The notes under the pieces are model-generated. The model was not told the DNA's origin and searched no databases. It was given only the letters and a program-made list of their open reading frames with translations. A DNA stretch of 64,000 bases. It comes from Uliginosibacterium sp036017065. Lineage in GTDB: Bacteria; Pseudomonadota; Gammaproteobacteria; Burkholderiales; Rhodocyclaceae. The stretch is from contig NZ_JAYXHR010000002.1 of NCBI RefSeq assembly GCF_036017065.1, positions 930,001-994,000 on the forward strand. The letters run 5' to 3'. Positions 34,587 through 43,235 of the stretch are shown piece after piece. Position 1 is the stretch's first letter, and each line of letters opens with the position of its first letter. Made by a program: the position numbers and the translations under genes.

Positions 34587-37379
34587 TCAGGCGGCCAGCG
34601 TGGCGAGCAGCGCCCGCGCGGCCTGCACGTCGGGGCCGCCCTGGCCATCCTCGCAGCCGGCCAGCAGTGCCGACAGGCTTGCACGGGCTTCGCCGGCCTG
34701 GCCCTGCGCGGCCTGCAGGCGCGCCAGGCTGCAGGCCGCACGCAGGCTCCAGGTGTTGGCCGACTGCCGGGAAGCGAGCGCGAGCGCCCGCCTGAACCAC
34801 TGCGCCGCCACGGCCTGCGGGTCCCCTTGCCGGTCGTCGCCGGAGCGCAGCACCGCCTCGCCTTGCAGGCGGAATGCCTCCGGCGCGCACCAGCCCACCT
34901 TGCCGCGCTCGATGCGTGCCAACGTCTCGGGCGACGGGGTGTGACCGCAGTAGGTGAAGAAGGCGTCGCGCAGGAACGGGTGCGTCGGCTCCTCGTAGGG
35001 AATCTCGCCGGCGCGCGTGCGCAGCGCCGCCTGCAGGGTCTGCCCCCAGGAGATCCAGTAGGCGAGCTGGAAGCGCGTGGCGTGCGCGACGAGGTGGTCG
35101 GTCAGGTGGCGGGCCGTGGCGTCGTCGTCGTTCCAGATCAGGATCGGGATCAGGGCCAGGCCGAGCACCTGGCACAGGGCGTAGGCGCGATCGTCGCTGG
35201 CGAAGCCGGCGGCCTCCTCGGCAAGGTGCAGCGCGCGCTCGGGAAAGCCCTGCATCCATGCCGAGCGGGCCTGGATGATGCCCATCGCGCAGCGGATATC
35301 CACCGGTGCGGAAAGCTGGTCCAGCCCCTTCGTCTCGCGCATCGCGAGTGCCCAGCCGGCCAGGCGTTGCGCTGCGAAGTGCTCGCCGAGGAAGTGGCGG
35401 CACTGGGCTTCGATGCGCTTGGCGAACACCACCGTCGGGTCATGCTGCGCGCTGCGGCCGAAGGCGTACATGCGTTGCGAGGTGTGCAGTGCGGTCAGGT
35501 AGTCCGCGCTGCTGAAGGATGCGACCCAGCGCGACAGCAGCGGCTCGAAGAAATGGCCCGCCTGTCCCAGCTTGCTGGCGAGCAGGCAGGCCCGGTCGAC
35601 GGCGGCATCCAGGTCTTCGGCGCGGCCGAGCTGCTGGGCGGCGGTGGCCAGCATGCTGGCGAGCTGCAGCTCCATCACCGGCTCCGGCGGGTCGAGCTGC
35701 ACCACGGCCTCCAGGGCCGCCTCCATGCGCTCCAGGAACTCGGCGTGCAGCGCGAGGCGCTGGGCCAGCAGGCGCGCGGCGATGGTCAGCGCCACCGCGT
35801 CGTGCCGGTTGCCGGTGGGGGACAGGCCCCAGTCCAGCGCACTGCGCACGTCGTCCATCAGCGGCAGGTAGCGCTTGCGCCAGTCGGGCAGGCTGCAGCT
35901 GCCGGCGTCGCGGTCCGCCACTGCCAGCCGCTGGCGGCAGTAGTCCATGTGGCGCTGGAAGACCTGCCGGCAGTCGTTGTCCTCCAGCAGCTTGGCGTAG
36001 GCATACGCGCGGGTGGCCTCGAACAGACGGTAGTGTGCGACGTCGTCGCGCAGCGCGACGCTGAGCAGGGACTTGGCGGCGAGGCTGGCCACCAGGCCGT
36101 GCGCCGTGCCGCTGTCGAACCTGTCGTCGCCCGCCACGGTGGCGGCGGCGTCCAGCGTGAAGCGCCCACGAAACACCGCCAGCCGGCTGAGCATGGTCTG
36201 CTCGTCCGCCGACAGCAGCCGGTAGCTCCAGTCGAGTGCGGCGCTCAGCGCCTGCTGCCGGTCCGAGCGCGCACCGGTACTGCGCGCCAGCCGCAGCACG
36301 CGCTCACGGATCTCCCGCAGCAGGCCCTGGATGCCGAACTCCTGCAGGCGGGCGGCGGCCAGTTCGATGGCGAGCGGGATGCCGTCGAGCCGCAGGCAGG
36401 TCTCGGCCACGGCGGGGGCGTCCGCATCGACGAGGGTCTGCAGGCCGGTGTCCCGTGCCCGTTCCATGAACAGGCGCACGGCGTCGTAGCGCAGCGCGCT
36501 GGCCGCACTCAGGTCGGCCACTTCCGCCGGCAGCGCCAGCGGCGGCACGCGGAACAGCTGCTCGCCGTGGATGCGCAGCGGCTCGCGGCTGGTGGCCAGC
36601 ACGGTCAGGCCGGGCGCCGCCTGTACCAGCAGCTCGGCGAGATGCGCCGCTTCGCTGATGAGGTGCTCGCAGTTGTCGAGCACGATCAGCAGGGACTTGT
36701 CGCGCAGGAAGGACACCAGGCTGTGCTGCGCATCGCCGCTGGCATACGGCACGCCCAGGGTGGCGAGCAGGGCGCTGGCCATCCGCTCCGGTTTCTCCAG
36801 CGGTGCCAGATCGACCAGGCAGGCGCCGTGGGGCAGCGCCGGGCCGCGTGCGTGCGCCGCGGCCAGCGCCAGCGAGGTCTTGCCGATGCCGGCCGGCCCC
36901 ACCAGCGTGAGCAGCCGGTGCTGCGCCAGCCGGGCGGACAGCGACGCCAGCACCTCGTCGCGACCGATGAGTTCCCTGGCCGGTGCCGCGGGAAGCTGGG
37001 CGTGCCACGGCGGCGGCTGGTCGCCGGCTTCGAAGCGGACCGGGCCGGTGTAGCGGGCGCTGTCCGCCGTGGTCTCGATCCACGATATGCCGTCGTGCTG
37101 GCGCAGGCAGGCATGCAGCGCCAGCAGGTGGCCGTCGAGCACCTGGTCGGTGACGGAGCGGGCGCCGTCGTTCCAGACGCGTGTCAGCAGTTGCTGGCGC
37201 GGCACCGCCTGGCCGGCGCTCTCTACCAGCACCAGCAGCAGGTCGATGGCGCGGCCGTTGAGCGGCTGGCGCTGCCCGTCCTTGTGAAGCGCGCGCAGGT
37301 TGGGGAACAGGCGGAAGGCGCCCAGTTCGACGTGGCCACCGAAACTGCCGCTCCCCAGCTTTGCTTGCCCGGCCTCCAC
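34587..37379 (-). CDS. wHTH-STAND ATPase regulator with helical C-terminus (second paralogue)
   Basis: A 930-residue paralogue of the two neighbouring genes. The winged-helix region (FRLFPNLRALHKDGQRQPLNGRAIDLLLVLVES) has lost the canonical ending (WIETTADSARYTGPV). The ATPase keeps Walker A VGPAGIGKTS, Walker B LIVLDNCEHL, TSREPL and DGIPLAIELAAARL, and the C-terminal half is TPR-like. GTG 37379 starts 4 bases after the stop of the first paralogue, and its Shine-Dalgarno AGGAG lies inside the last codons of that gene, so translation is coupled. The domain architecture equals that of the third gene; the first lacks the helical half. Confidence 0.87.
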   Translation of the reverse strand: MEAGQAKLGSGSFGGHVELGAFRLFPNLRALHKDGQRQPLNGRAIDLLLVLVESAGQAVPRQQLLTRVWNDGARSVTDQVLDGHLLALHACLRQHDGISWIETTADSARYTGPVRFEAGDQPPPWHAQLPAAPARELIGRDEVLASLSARLAQHRLLTLVGPAGIGKTSLALAAAHARGPALPHGACLVDLAPLEKPERMASALLATLGVPYASGDAQHSLVSFLRDKSLLIVLDNCEHLISEAAHLAELLVQAAPGLTVLATSREPLRIHGEQLFRVPPLALPAEVADLSAASALRYDAVRLFMERARDTGLQTLVDADAPAVAETCLRLDGIPLAIELAAARLQEFGIQGLLREIRERVLRLARSTGARSDRQQALSAALDWSYRLLSADEQTMLSRLAVFRGRFTLDAAATVAGDDRFDSGTAHGLVASLAAKSLLSVALRDDVAHYRLFEATRAYAYAKLLEDNDCRQVFQRHMDYCRQRLAVADRDAGSCSLPDWRKRYLPLMDDVRSALDWGLSPTGNRHDAVALTIAARLLAQRLALHAEFLERMEAALEAVVQLDPPEPVMELQLASMLATAAQQLGRAEDLDAAVDRACLLASKLGQAGHFFEPLLSRWVASFSSADYLTALHTSQRMYAFGRSAQHDPTVVFAKRIEAQCRHFLGEHFAAQRLAGWALAMRETKGLDQLSAPVDIRCAMGIIQARSAWMQGFPERALHLAEEAAGFASDDRAYALCQVLGLALIPILIWNDDDATARHLTDHLVAHATRFQLAYWISWGQTLQAALRTRAGEIPYEEPTHPFLRDAFFTYCGHTPSPETLARIERGKVGWCAPEAFRLQGEAVLRSGDDRQGDPQAVAAQWFRRALALASRQSANTWSLRAACSLARLQAAQGQAGEARASLSALLAGCEDGQGGPDVQAARALLATLAA

Positions 37380-37383
37380 CTGC

Positions 37384-39171
37384 TCACTCCTGCGGTGGAC
37401 CGCTGCGCGCCATCAGTTCGGCCAGCTCGGCGTCGGCCTTGCGGACGGCCGAGATCTGCCCGCGCGGTGCCGCAGCGTTGGCGCGGTCCAGCCACTGGCG
37501 GTACTCGCCGAGCAGGGCGTGGTGGCTGGCGAGGCGCAGGGCCATGACGGTGAGGTGCACCGCGAGGGCCGGCTGGCCGGCGGGCGAATGGGCCCACTCC
37601 AGCGCGGCGCGCACGTCGTCGATGTTGCAGCAGGCCGCGGCCGCATCGGTGTCGCCGGCAATGCTCAGCTGGTCGCACAGATGCTCGGCGTAGCGACGCA
37701 TCACGCGGTCGCGCTCCGGGCGCTCGGCCAGCTTGTAGGCGGCGTAGGTGCGGGTGATGTCGAGCAGGTAGTAGCGTGCCTCCGGGCCGCTGGTCTCGGC
37801 GATCAGCAGGGACTTGTCGGCCAGGCCCATCAGGCAGCCGAGGATGTCGTGGATGCCGTCGCGCGGCCCGGCCGCGACGGCCTCGGCCGCCTGGATGTTG
37901 AAGTCGCCGCGGAACACCGACAGACGCAGCAGCACCAGCTGCTCCTGCGCGGTGAGCAAGTCGTAGCTCCAGTCGAGCAGGCCCTGCAGGGTGCGGTGGC
38001 GCGACTGGGCGGTGCGGCCGCTGGGGGTCGTCAGCAGCAGGCGGTTGGTCAGCTTGGCCACCAGTTCGTGCACGCCGAAGACATCGACGCGTGCGGCCAC
38101 CAGTTCTATCGCCAGTGGCACGCCGCCGAGGCGACGGCACAGCTCGCCGACCGCCGGTGCGTTGCCATCGGTGAGCTGGAAATTCCCGAGCACCGCCTCG
38201 GCCCGTTCGACGAACAGCTGCACCGCCGGGTAGGCCATGGCGCGGCTGGCGGTCAGGAAGGGCAGGTCGGGTGGCATTTCCATGGACGGCAGGCGGCGCA
38301 CCCGTTCGCCGTCCGCGTGCAGCGGCTCGCGGCTGGTGGCCAGCACCGTGACATCGGGGGCCTGCCGCAGCACTGCCTCCACCACCAGCACGGCGGCCTC
38401 GACGACGTGCTCGCAGTTGTCGACCACCAGCAGGACCTGCCGCTCGCGCAGGAAGGCCAGCACGGCGTCCAGCGTCCGCGCCTGCATCGATTCCTGCGCT
38501 GGTTCCTGCACCCGCTCCTGCGCCGACGCTGCCAGGCCCGGCAGGCCGAGGGCGGTCTGCAGGGCCACCACGACCTGCGAGGCTTCGTCGATGGTGCTGA
38601 GGTCCACGAAGCACACGCCGTCGCGCTGCGCGGCGACCAGCGATTCCGCCACCGCCAGCGCGACCGTGGTCTTGCCGATGCCGCCCGGTCCGACCACCGT
38701 CACCAGCCGGGCGCGTGGCAGCTCCGCACGGATAGCGGACACGATGGCGTCGCGCCCGATCATGCGGGTCAGGCGCAGCGGCAGGTGACGCATCGCACTG
38801 CGCATGGCCGGCACCGGCAGGGGCGGCGGCGCGGGCATGCGCTGGCTCTGCCGCAACACCGGGGCCACGAAGCAGTAGCCGCGGCCCGCCACGTTGGCGA
38901 TGTAGCGGGCGCCCTGCTGGCCGTCGCCGAGGATCTTGCGCAGCGTCGAGATGTGGACCCGCAGGGCGTTGTCTTCCACCACCGTGGTGGGCCAGACGGC
39001 GGCCATCAGGCTGCGCTGGTCGACGATCTCGCCGGGCTGTTCCAGCAGGGTGACGAGGATGTCCAGCGCCCGCGCGCCGACGCGCAAGGGCTGGCCGTCG
39101 CGCACGAGCTCGCGCTGCGTGCGCCGCAGCTCGAACGGCCCGAAGATGAGGATGTCATCGTCGTCACGCAC
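37384..39171 (-). CDS. wHTH-STAND ATPase regulator, short form (first paralogue)
   Basis: A 595-residue regulator. The OmpR/PhoB-type winged helix is intact here (residues 1-105: LVRDGQPLRVGARALDILVTLLE and DNALRVHISTLRKILGDGQ...YIANVAGRGYCFVAP), so this member should bind DNA. The STAND ATPase follows with VGPGGIGKTT, LLVVDNCEHV, TSREPL and GGVPLAIELVAAR. It ends about 100 residues after the ATPase arm domains, without the TPR-like half of its paralogues. It is the first gene of the three-gene array (GTG 39171). A degenerate 12-bp tandem repeat lies 90-150 bases upstream. No repressor or kinase partner is evident. Confidence 0.87.
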   Translation of the reverse strand: MRDDDDILIFGPFELRRTQRELVRDGQPLRVGARALDILVTLLEQPGEIVDQRSLMAAVWPTTVVEDNALRVHISTLRKILGDGQQGARYIANVAGRGYCFVAPVLRQSQRMPAPPPLPVPAMRSAMRHLPLRLTRMIGRDAIVSAIRAELPRARLVTVVGPGGIGKTTVALAVAESLVAAQRDGVCFVDLSTIDEASQVVVALQTALGLPGLAASAQERVQEPAQESMQARTLDAVLAFLRERQVLLVVDNCEHVVEAAVLVVEAVLRQAPDVTVLATSREPLHADGERVRRLPSMEMPPDLPFLTASRAMAYPAVQLFVERAEAVLGNFQLTDGNAPAVGELCRRLGGVPLAIELVAARVDVFGVHELVAKLTNRLLLTTPSGRTAQSRHRTLQGLLDWSYDLLTAQEQLVLLRLSVFRGDFNIQAAEAVAAGPRDGIHDILGCLMGLADKSLLIAETSGPEARYYLLDITRTYAAYKLAERPERDRVMRRYAEHLCDQLSIAGDTDAAAACCNIDDVRAALEWAHSPAGQPALAVHLTVMALRLASHHALLGEYRQWLDRANAAAPRGQISAVRKADAELAELMARSGPPQE

Positions 39172-39262
39172 GGCGCTGGCCTTTCACGGCGGCAATGCCG
39201 TGGCGCAGGCGGCGCTTCTCTGGCGCAAGACTGTGCCTGCCTTCAGGGCTTGCGTCCGGAAG

Positions 39263-39326
39263 TGCGCGAAGAACCGTGCGAGCGACTGCGCAAATAACTG
39301 TGCGAAGGACTGCGCCAACCTGTGCC
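39263..39326. repeat. Degenerate 12-bp tandem repeat upstream of the STAND array
   Basis: Units close to TGYGCRAARRAC follow one another: TGCGCGAAGAACC, GTGCGAGCGAC, TGCGCAAATAAC, TGTGCGAAGGAC, TGCGCCAACC. They lie in the 486-base gene-free stretch 39172-39657 between the LuxR-type gene and the first STAND gene. Nothing else was recognised in that stretch. Confidence 0.55.
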
Positions 39327-39657
39327 ATGCCTGCCGCCGGAGGAGTGACCTTGCGGTGGATTGTGCAGCCGGTGGCGCCGTCGCGCACCAGCGCGTGGGA
39401 CGGCCGTCCGCGACGGGCACGCCCGGCCGTCGCCCTGTCGCCACGGCGACGGACACCGGCCGTTGCAGGGAACGGCGTGCAGGGATGCAGCAGGCGTCTC
39501 GCGTCGGCGGGCGTGGCGGAGGTGGCGGGCGTGTTGCGGCCGCGGCTCACGAAGGCATCCCGCGCGACGGACTTGATCGTCGGGCGGGCCATGCTTGGCG
39601 GTTCATGTCGGTGGGCTGATGTTGTTGTTATGGTTTCAGGGGGAAGCGGCCCGCATC

Positions 39658-40368
39658 TTATGCCGCGATGGCGGGCAGCCCGAATCCGCGTGAAGCCGCT
39701 GGCGCGCGCGCGGCCCCCGCGGCGGTCTCGTCCAGCGTCTGCGTTCCCGCCAGCATGCCGCGCTTGACGGCGATGGAGGCGGCTTCCGTGCGCGAGCTGG
39801 CCTGCAGCTTTTCCAGGATCGCCCGCACATGCGACTTCACCGTGCCGACGGCGATGCCGAACTCCTTGGCGATCGACTTGTTGCACAGGCCCTGCGTGAT
39901 GAGGCGCAGCACGTCCGCCTCGCGCGAGGTGAGCGCCCCATAGATCAGGCTGTCGGCCAGTCGTTGCGCGATGGCCGGGCTGATGTAGCGGGCACCGCGG
40001 CTGACCGTGCGGACCGCGTCGGTCAGCTCCGCGGGCCGGCAGTCCTGCAGCAGGTAGCCGTGCACGCCGCGTTCGACGGCGAGGCGGATCTCGTACTCGG
40101 TCTGGCGGCTGCTGATGATGACCACGCGCATGCCTGCCTGATCCTGGCGTCGGCCTTCGCGGGGCCGCGCCAGGTATTCCAAGGCGGAGCTGTAGTCGGT
40201 GAGCAGCAGGTCCGCGTGCGGCCGGGCGGTGGCCTCGGCCATCGACCCCGGCGTGGTGGCGACGTGAAGGTCGATCCCCGTCTGATCCGTCAGCAGGTAG
40301 GCGAGACCTGCATTCATGACCGGATCGCGATGGGAAACCAGCGCCGTTGTCTTGGCAGAGGACGGCAT
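39658..40368 (-). CDS. LuxR-family response regulator with atypical receiver
   Basis: A 236-residue protein: a receiver-like domain (1-125) and a LuxR/FixJ HTH (LTSREADVLRLITQGLCNKSIAKEFGIAVGTVKSHVRAILEKL). The phosphorylatable Asp candidate is in LLLTDYSSALEYL. The conserved Lys of the LLK-D loop is Gln (GYLLQDCRPAEL) and the N-terminal acidic pair is missing (VSHRDPV), so phosphorylation may not be the switch. The tail after the HTH is Ala-rich. No histidine kinase gene is adjacent. It lies upstream of, and parallel to, the STAND regulators and may belong to the same circuit. Confidence 0.85.
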   Translation of the reverse strand: MPSSAKTTALVSHRDPVMNAGLAYLLTDQTGIDLHVATTPGSMAEATARPHADLLLTDYSSALEYLARPREGRRQDQAGMRVVIISSRQTEYEIRLAVERGVHGYLLQDCRPAELTDAVRTVSRGARYISPAIAQRLADSLIYGALTSREADVLRLITQGLCNKSIAKEFGIAVGTVKSHVRAILEKLQASSRTEAASIAVKRGMLAGTQTLDETAAGAARAPAASRGFGLPAIAA

Positions 40369-40513
40369 GGCAACTCCTTGTTCTGTGTGGGGTAGAGCGC
40401 TTCGGTTGCTGGGCGGATCGCTACGGCGGCGATGAATATATTTTCGGGAACAGAACGATTACCCGCCAGTTAATCGATGCTAAGCCTCGGGTGTGCGGAA
40501 AGGCCGTCTGTAA

Positions 40514-40529
40514 GTGTCTTGTAAGACAC
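40514..40529. promoter_or_regulatory. Perfect 16-bp palindrome upstream of the LuxR-type gene
   Basis: GTGTCTT-GT-AAGACAC lies in a locally AT-rich patch about 145 bases before the LuxR-type start. The rest of 40369-40768 contains no convincing gene. The dyad looks like an operator for a dimeric regulator. Confidence 0.5.
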
Positions 40530-40768
40530 AACCTACAAATCGCAGCCGTCGGACCAGCGTCGATTCCGATGCAGGAATCCGCGCAAGCATTTGTTCGACA
40601 TGGTGAAATGGCGGGGCGGCCGTGGCCGATGGCGGGTCCCGTCCGGGTGCCGTCCTGTAACAATCCGGCGGGGTGGTCGTACGACCGGCTGGCGTGTATG
40701 ACCACCCTCCCGGACGCGTGCCGGGGCAAGCGCTTAATCGGCTGGCTGGCGACTCGTCCGTCGCCGAC

Positions 40769-41989
40769 TCACGCCTGGCCGGACCCGTGACGCGTGTCGT
40801 CCGGCAGCGCAGGCAGCCATCGAAGCACCAGCACCGCCAGGAAGATGATCGACGCCGTCATGGCCGCGAGGGGTACCAGGCCCGCGGTGATGAAGGGTGC
40901 CACCAGCGCGGTGCCTGTCGAGGCGGTGAACAGCACCGCGAGCACCACCAGCGCGGAGCCGCGCGAATCGTCGCCATGCGCGGCCACCACGGCACGGTGG
41001 AAGCCGGTGGGGCCACGCAGGCCCAGCCCGATGTTGAGCACCGCCGAGGGCGCGATGATGACAAGCGGATTGCGCCCGCCGAGCAGCGCGTACAGCAGGA
41101 TCAGCGCCGCGCCGCAGGCCGCCAGCAGGGTGCCCGTCCAGATCAGCCGCTCCGCGCCGAGACGCGGCAACAGGCGGCCGGACAGGTTGGCGGCGAGGAT
41201 GAAGAAGCTGATGCCGCAGATCTGCAGCACGATGAAATCACCCAGTCCGCCGCCCAGCGCCACCACGATGACCGCCGGCGCGCCGAACACGAAGACCAGC
41301 AGGCCGCCGAGCACGAAAGCCTGGCTCAGCGCGTAGCGCAGGAACACCGGGTCGCGCAGCAGCACCGCATAGCCACCGGCGCGACGGGCTGCGCTGCCGG
41401 CCGGCAACAGCGGGTGGCAGACCGCGATGGCCAGCGCCAGCAGTACGGCCAGCACGGTCACCAGGTGGAAGGAAGCCTGCCAGCCGAAGTGCAGCAACAA
41501 CCATGCGCCGAAGATGGGCGCGAGCGCCGGGGCCAGTGCCTCGATGCTGCCGAGCAGCCCCAGTGCGCTGACCGCCTTGTCATGCGTGAACAGCCGGTTG
41601 ATGAAGCCCGGCGCGAACACCGCGCCGGCGGCGCAGCCCAGGCCCTGCACGAAGCGCAGGCCGATCAGGACTTCCATCGTCGACGCCCGCGCGGCGAGTT
41701 CCGAGCACAGCGCGTAGACCAGCAGCGATGCGACCAGCAGCCGGCGTGGATCGAAGCGCGCCCCCAGTTCGCCGAGCAGCAGCAGGCCGCAGGCCGTGCC
41801 GGCCACGTAGGCCGCGATGACGAGCTGCGCCAGCGCGGGCGTGCCGCCCAGCACACGCGGCAGACTGGGCACGGCCGGCAGCACCAGGTCGATGCCGGCA
41901 ATGCCCAGCATGGTGGCGCTGACGATCAGCAGGAAGGCGAGGGTATTACGGCGCGAGGCGAAGCCTGCGGGGGAGCTGCTCGGAGACAT
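40769..41989 (-). CDS. Bcr/CflA-type MFS drug efflux transporter
   Basis: A 406-residue proton-driven exporter of the DHA1 branch. The opening (LAFLLIVSATMLGIAGIDLVLPAVPSLPRVLG) with a charged residue in the first helix and the loop motif GELGARFDPRRLLV match Bcr/CflA proteins. RFVQGLGCAAGAVFAPGFINRLF contains the motif B/C-like helix 4-5 region. About 12 membrane segments. The LysR gene upstream in the same direction might control it, though that LysR also has a divergent partner. The substrate is unknown. Confidence 0.85.
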   Translation of the reverse strand: MSPSSSPAGFASRRNTLAFLLIVSATMLGIAGIDLVLPAVPSLPRVLGGTPALAQLVIAAYVAGTACGLLLLGELGARFDPRRLLVASLLVYALCSELAARASTMEVLIGLRFVQGLGCAAGAVFAPGFINRLFTHDKAVSALGLLGSIEALAPALAPIFGAWLLLHFGWQASFHLVTVLAVLLALAIAVCHPLLPAGSAARRAGGYAVLLRDPVFLRYALSQAFVLGGLLVFVFGAPAVIVVALGGGLGDFIVLQICGISFFILAANLSGRLLPRLGAERLIWTGTLLAACGAALILLYALLGGRNPLVIIAPSAVLNIGLGLRGPTGFHRAVVAAHGDDSRGSALVVLAVLFTASTGTALVAPFITAGLVPLAAMTASIIFLAVLVLRWLPALPDDTRHGSGQA

Positions 41990-42131
41990 GGGTGGTGCAG
42001 GTGTGGTGCAGGTCTGGCGTTTTTTCCGCTTGTGGCGAAGGACGCTGACCGTCTGATCGTGTCGGGGCCGCGCATGGTAGCAGAGCGTTCCGCCACGCCG
42101 TCGCGGGAGCCGTTCGCGTCTGCCGCGAGGA

Positions 42132-43031
42132 TCAGTCCAGGCGCCCGAACAGCGCCACCGCCCAGTCGATGAATGCGCGCAGCCTCGCGCTCAGGTGGCG
42201 GTTGGGCGGGTACAGCAGGTGCACCTCGTGGGGCGCGTGCTGCCAGTCCTGCAGGATGGGCACCAGCGCGCCGCTGGCGATGTGCGGCGCGGCGAGGAAA
42301 CGGAAGGTCTGCCCGACGCCCAGTCCGGCGAGGATGGCCGCGAGGTGCGCGTTGCTTTCGTTCACGCTCAGCACGGCCGGGCCGTCCAGCTCGAAGTGAT
42401 CGTCGCCGCGGCTGAAGTGCATGGGCAGCACGCGGCCGCTGCGCGCCGAGAAGTAGTTGATCAACCGGTGGTCCTCCTGCAGCTGGCGCGGATCGTCCGG
42501 CGTGCCGAAGCGTTCGAGGTAGGCCGGCGTCGCGCAGGTGACCCAGGCCAGCCGGGCGAGGCGGCGCGCCACCAGCGACTGGTCGTTCAGTGCGCCACCG
42601 CGGATCACGCAGTCCACGCTCTCGCCGATGAGGTCCACGCGGCGATCACTGACGCCCAGGCTGAGCTGGATGTCCGGGTAGCGGGCATGGAAGTCCGGCA
42701 GTGCCGGAACCAGCAGCACGCTGGCCAGCGAGGAGCCGATGTCCACGCGCAGCCTGCCGCGTGGCCGTGTCTGCGCGCGGGTCAGGCCGGCGTCGATGTC
42801 GTCCAGTTCGCCGAGCAGGCGCGCGGTGTGCTCGTAGTAGGCGGCGCCTTCCGGCGTCACCGTCACGCGGCGCGTCGTGCGTTGCAGGAGCCGGGCGTGC
42901 AGGTGCGACTCCAGGCCCTGGACCAGCTTGGTGACGGTGGCCTTGGGCATCTGCAGCGAATCCGCCGCGCGCGTGAAGCTGCCCGTCTCGACCACGCGGG
43001 CAAAGACGCGGATGGCCTGCAGTTGGTCCAT
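42132..43031 (-). CDS. LysR-family regulator
   Basis: A 299-residue LTTR with an N-terminal winged HTH (MDQLQAIRVFARVVETGSFTRAADSLQMPKATVTKLVQGLE) and a periplasmic-binding-like effector domain. The SFTRAADSLQMPKATVT signature and the C-terminal HLSARLRAFIDWAVALF belong to the large CrgA/DsdC-like branch. GGAAAGGAAA lies just before ATG 43031. It is divergent from an SDR gene with a T-N11-A palindrome between them, the classic LTTR arrangement. Confidence 0.92.
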   Translation of the reverse strand: MDQLQAIRVFARVVETGSFTRAADSLQMPKATVTKLVQGLESHLHARLLQRTTRRVTVTPEGAAYYEHTARLLGELDDIDAGLTRAQTRPRGRLRVDIGSSLASVLLVPALPDFHARYPDIQLSLGVSDRRVDLIGESVDCVIRGGALNDQSLVARRLARLAWVTCATPAYLERFGTPDDPRQLQEDHRLINYFSARSGRVLPMHFSRGDDHFELDGPAVLSVNESNAHLAAILAGLGVGQTFRFLAAPHIASGALVPILQDWQHAPHEVHLLYPPNRHLSARLRAFIDWAVALFGRLD

Positions 43032-43116
43032 GTGCGGTTTCCTTTCCGGGGGCGTGACGGTGTCGCGGCCTTCGGTCGTCGCCGTGGTGATTGGCGCGGG
43101 CGGCTGGTCGCGATTA

Positions 43117-43129
43117 TTCCCGTATGGAA
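43117..43129. promoter_or_regulatory. LysR-type T-N11-A box
   Basis: TTCC-CGTAT-GGAA (43117-43129) is a perfect dyad with the T-N11-A form, placed between the divergent LysR and SDR genes, 85 bases from the LysR start and 106 from the SDR start. Confidence 0.6.
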
Positions 43130-43235
43130 ACAATGAAGCCACCGCCAGCGGATTTATCGCCCGCGGCCCGCTCCCTACAGTGCCCTCACGCCGCAAGCAG
43201 GCGGATGAACGGATGCACGGACCAAGGAGCGGATC

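Noticed and set aside
31766..37547. Two open frames of 900-1000 codons on the plus strand opposite the STAND genes
   Set aside because: The same antisense artefact: strongly biased composition and no motifs, while the minus strand encodes three mutually homologous ATPases.
40421..40729. About 100-codon minus-strand frame upstream of the LuxR-type gene
   Set aside because: No Shine-Dalgarno, unusual composition and overlap with the palindrome and AT-rich regulatory patch.
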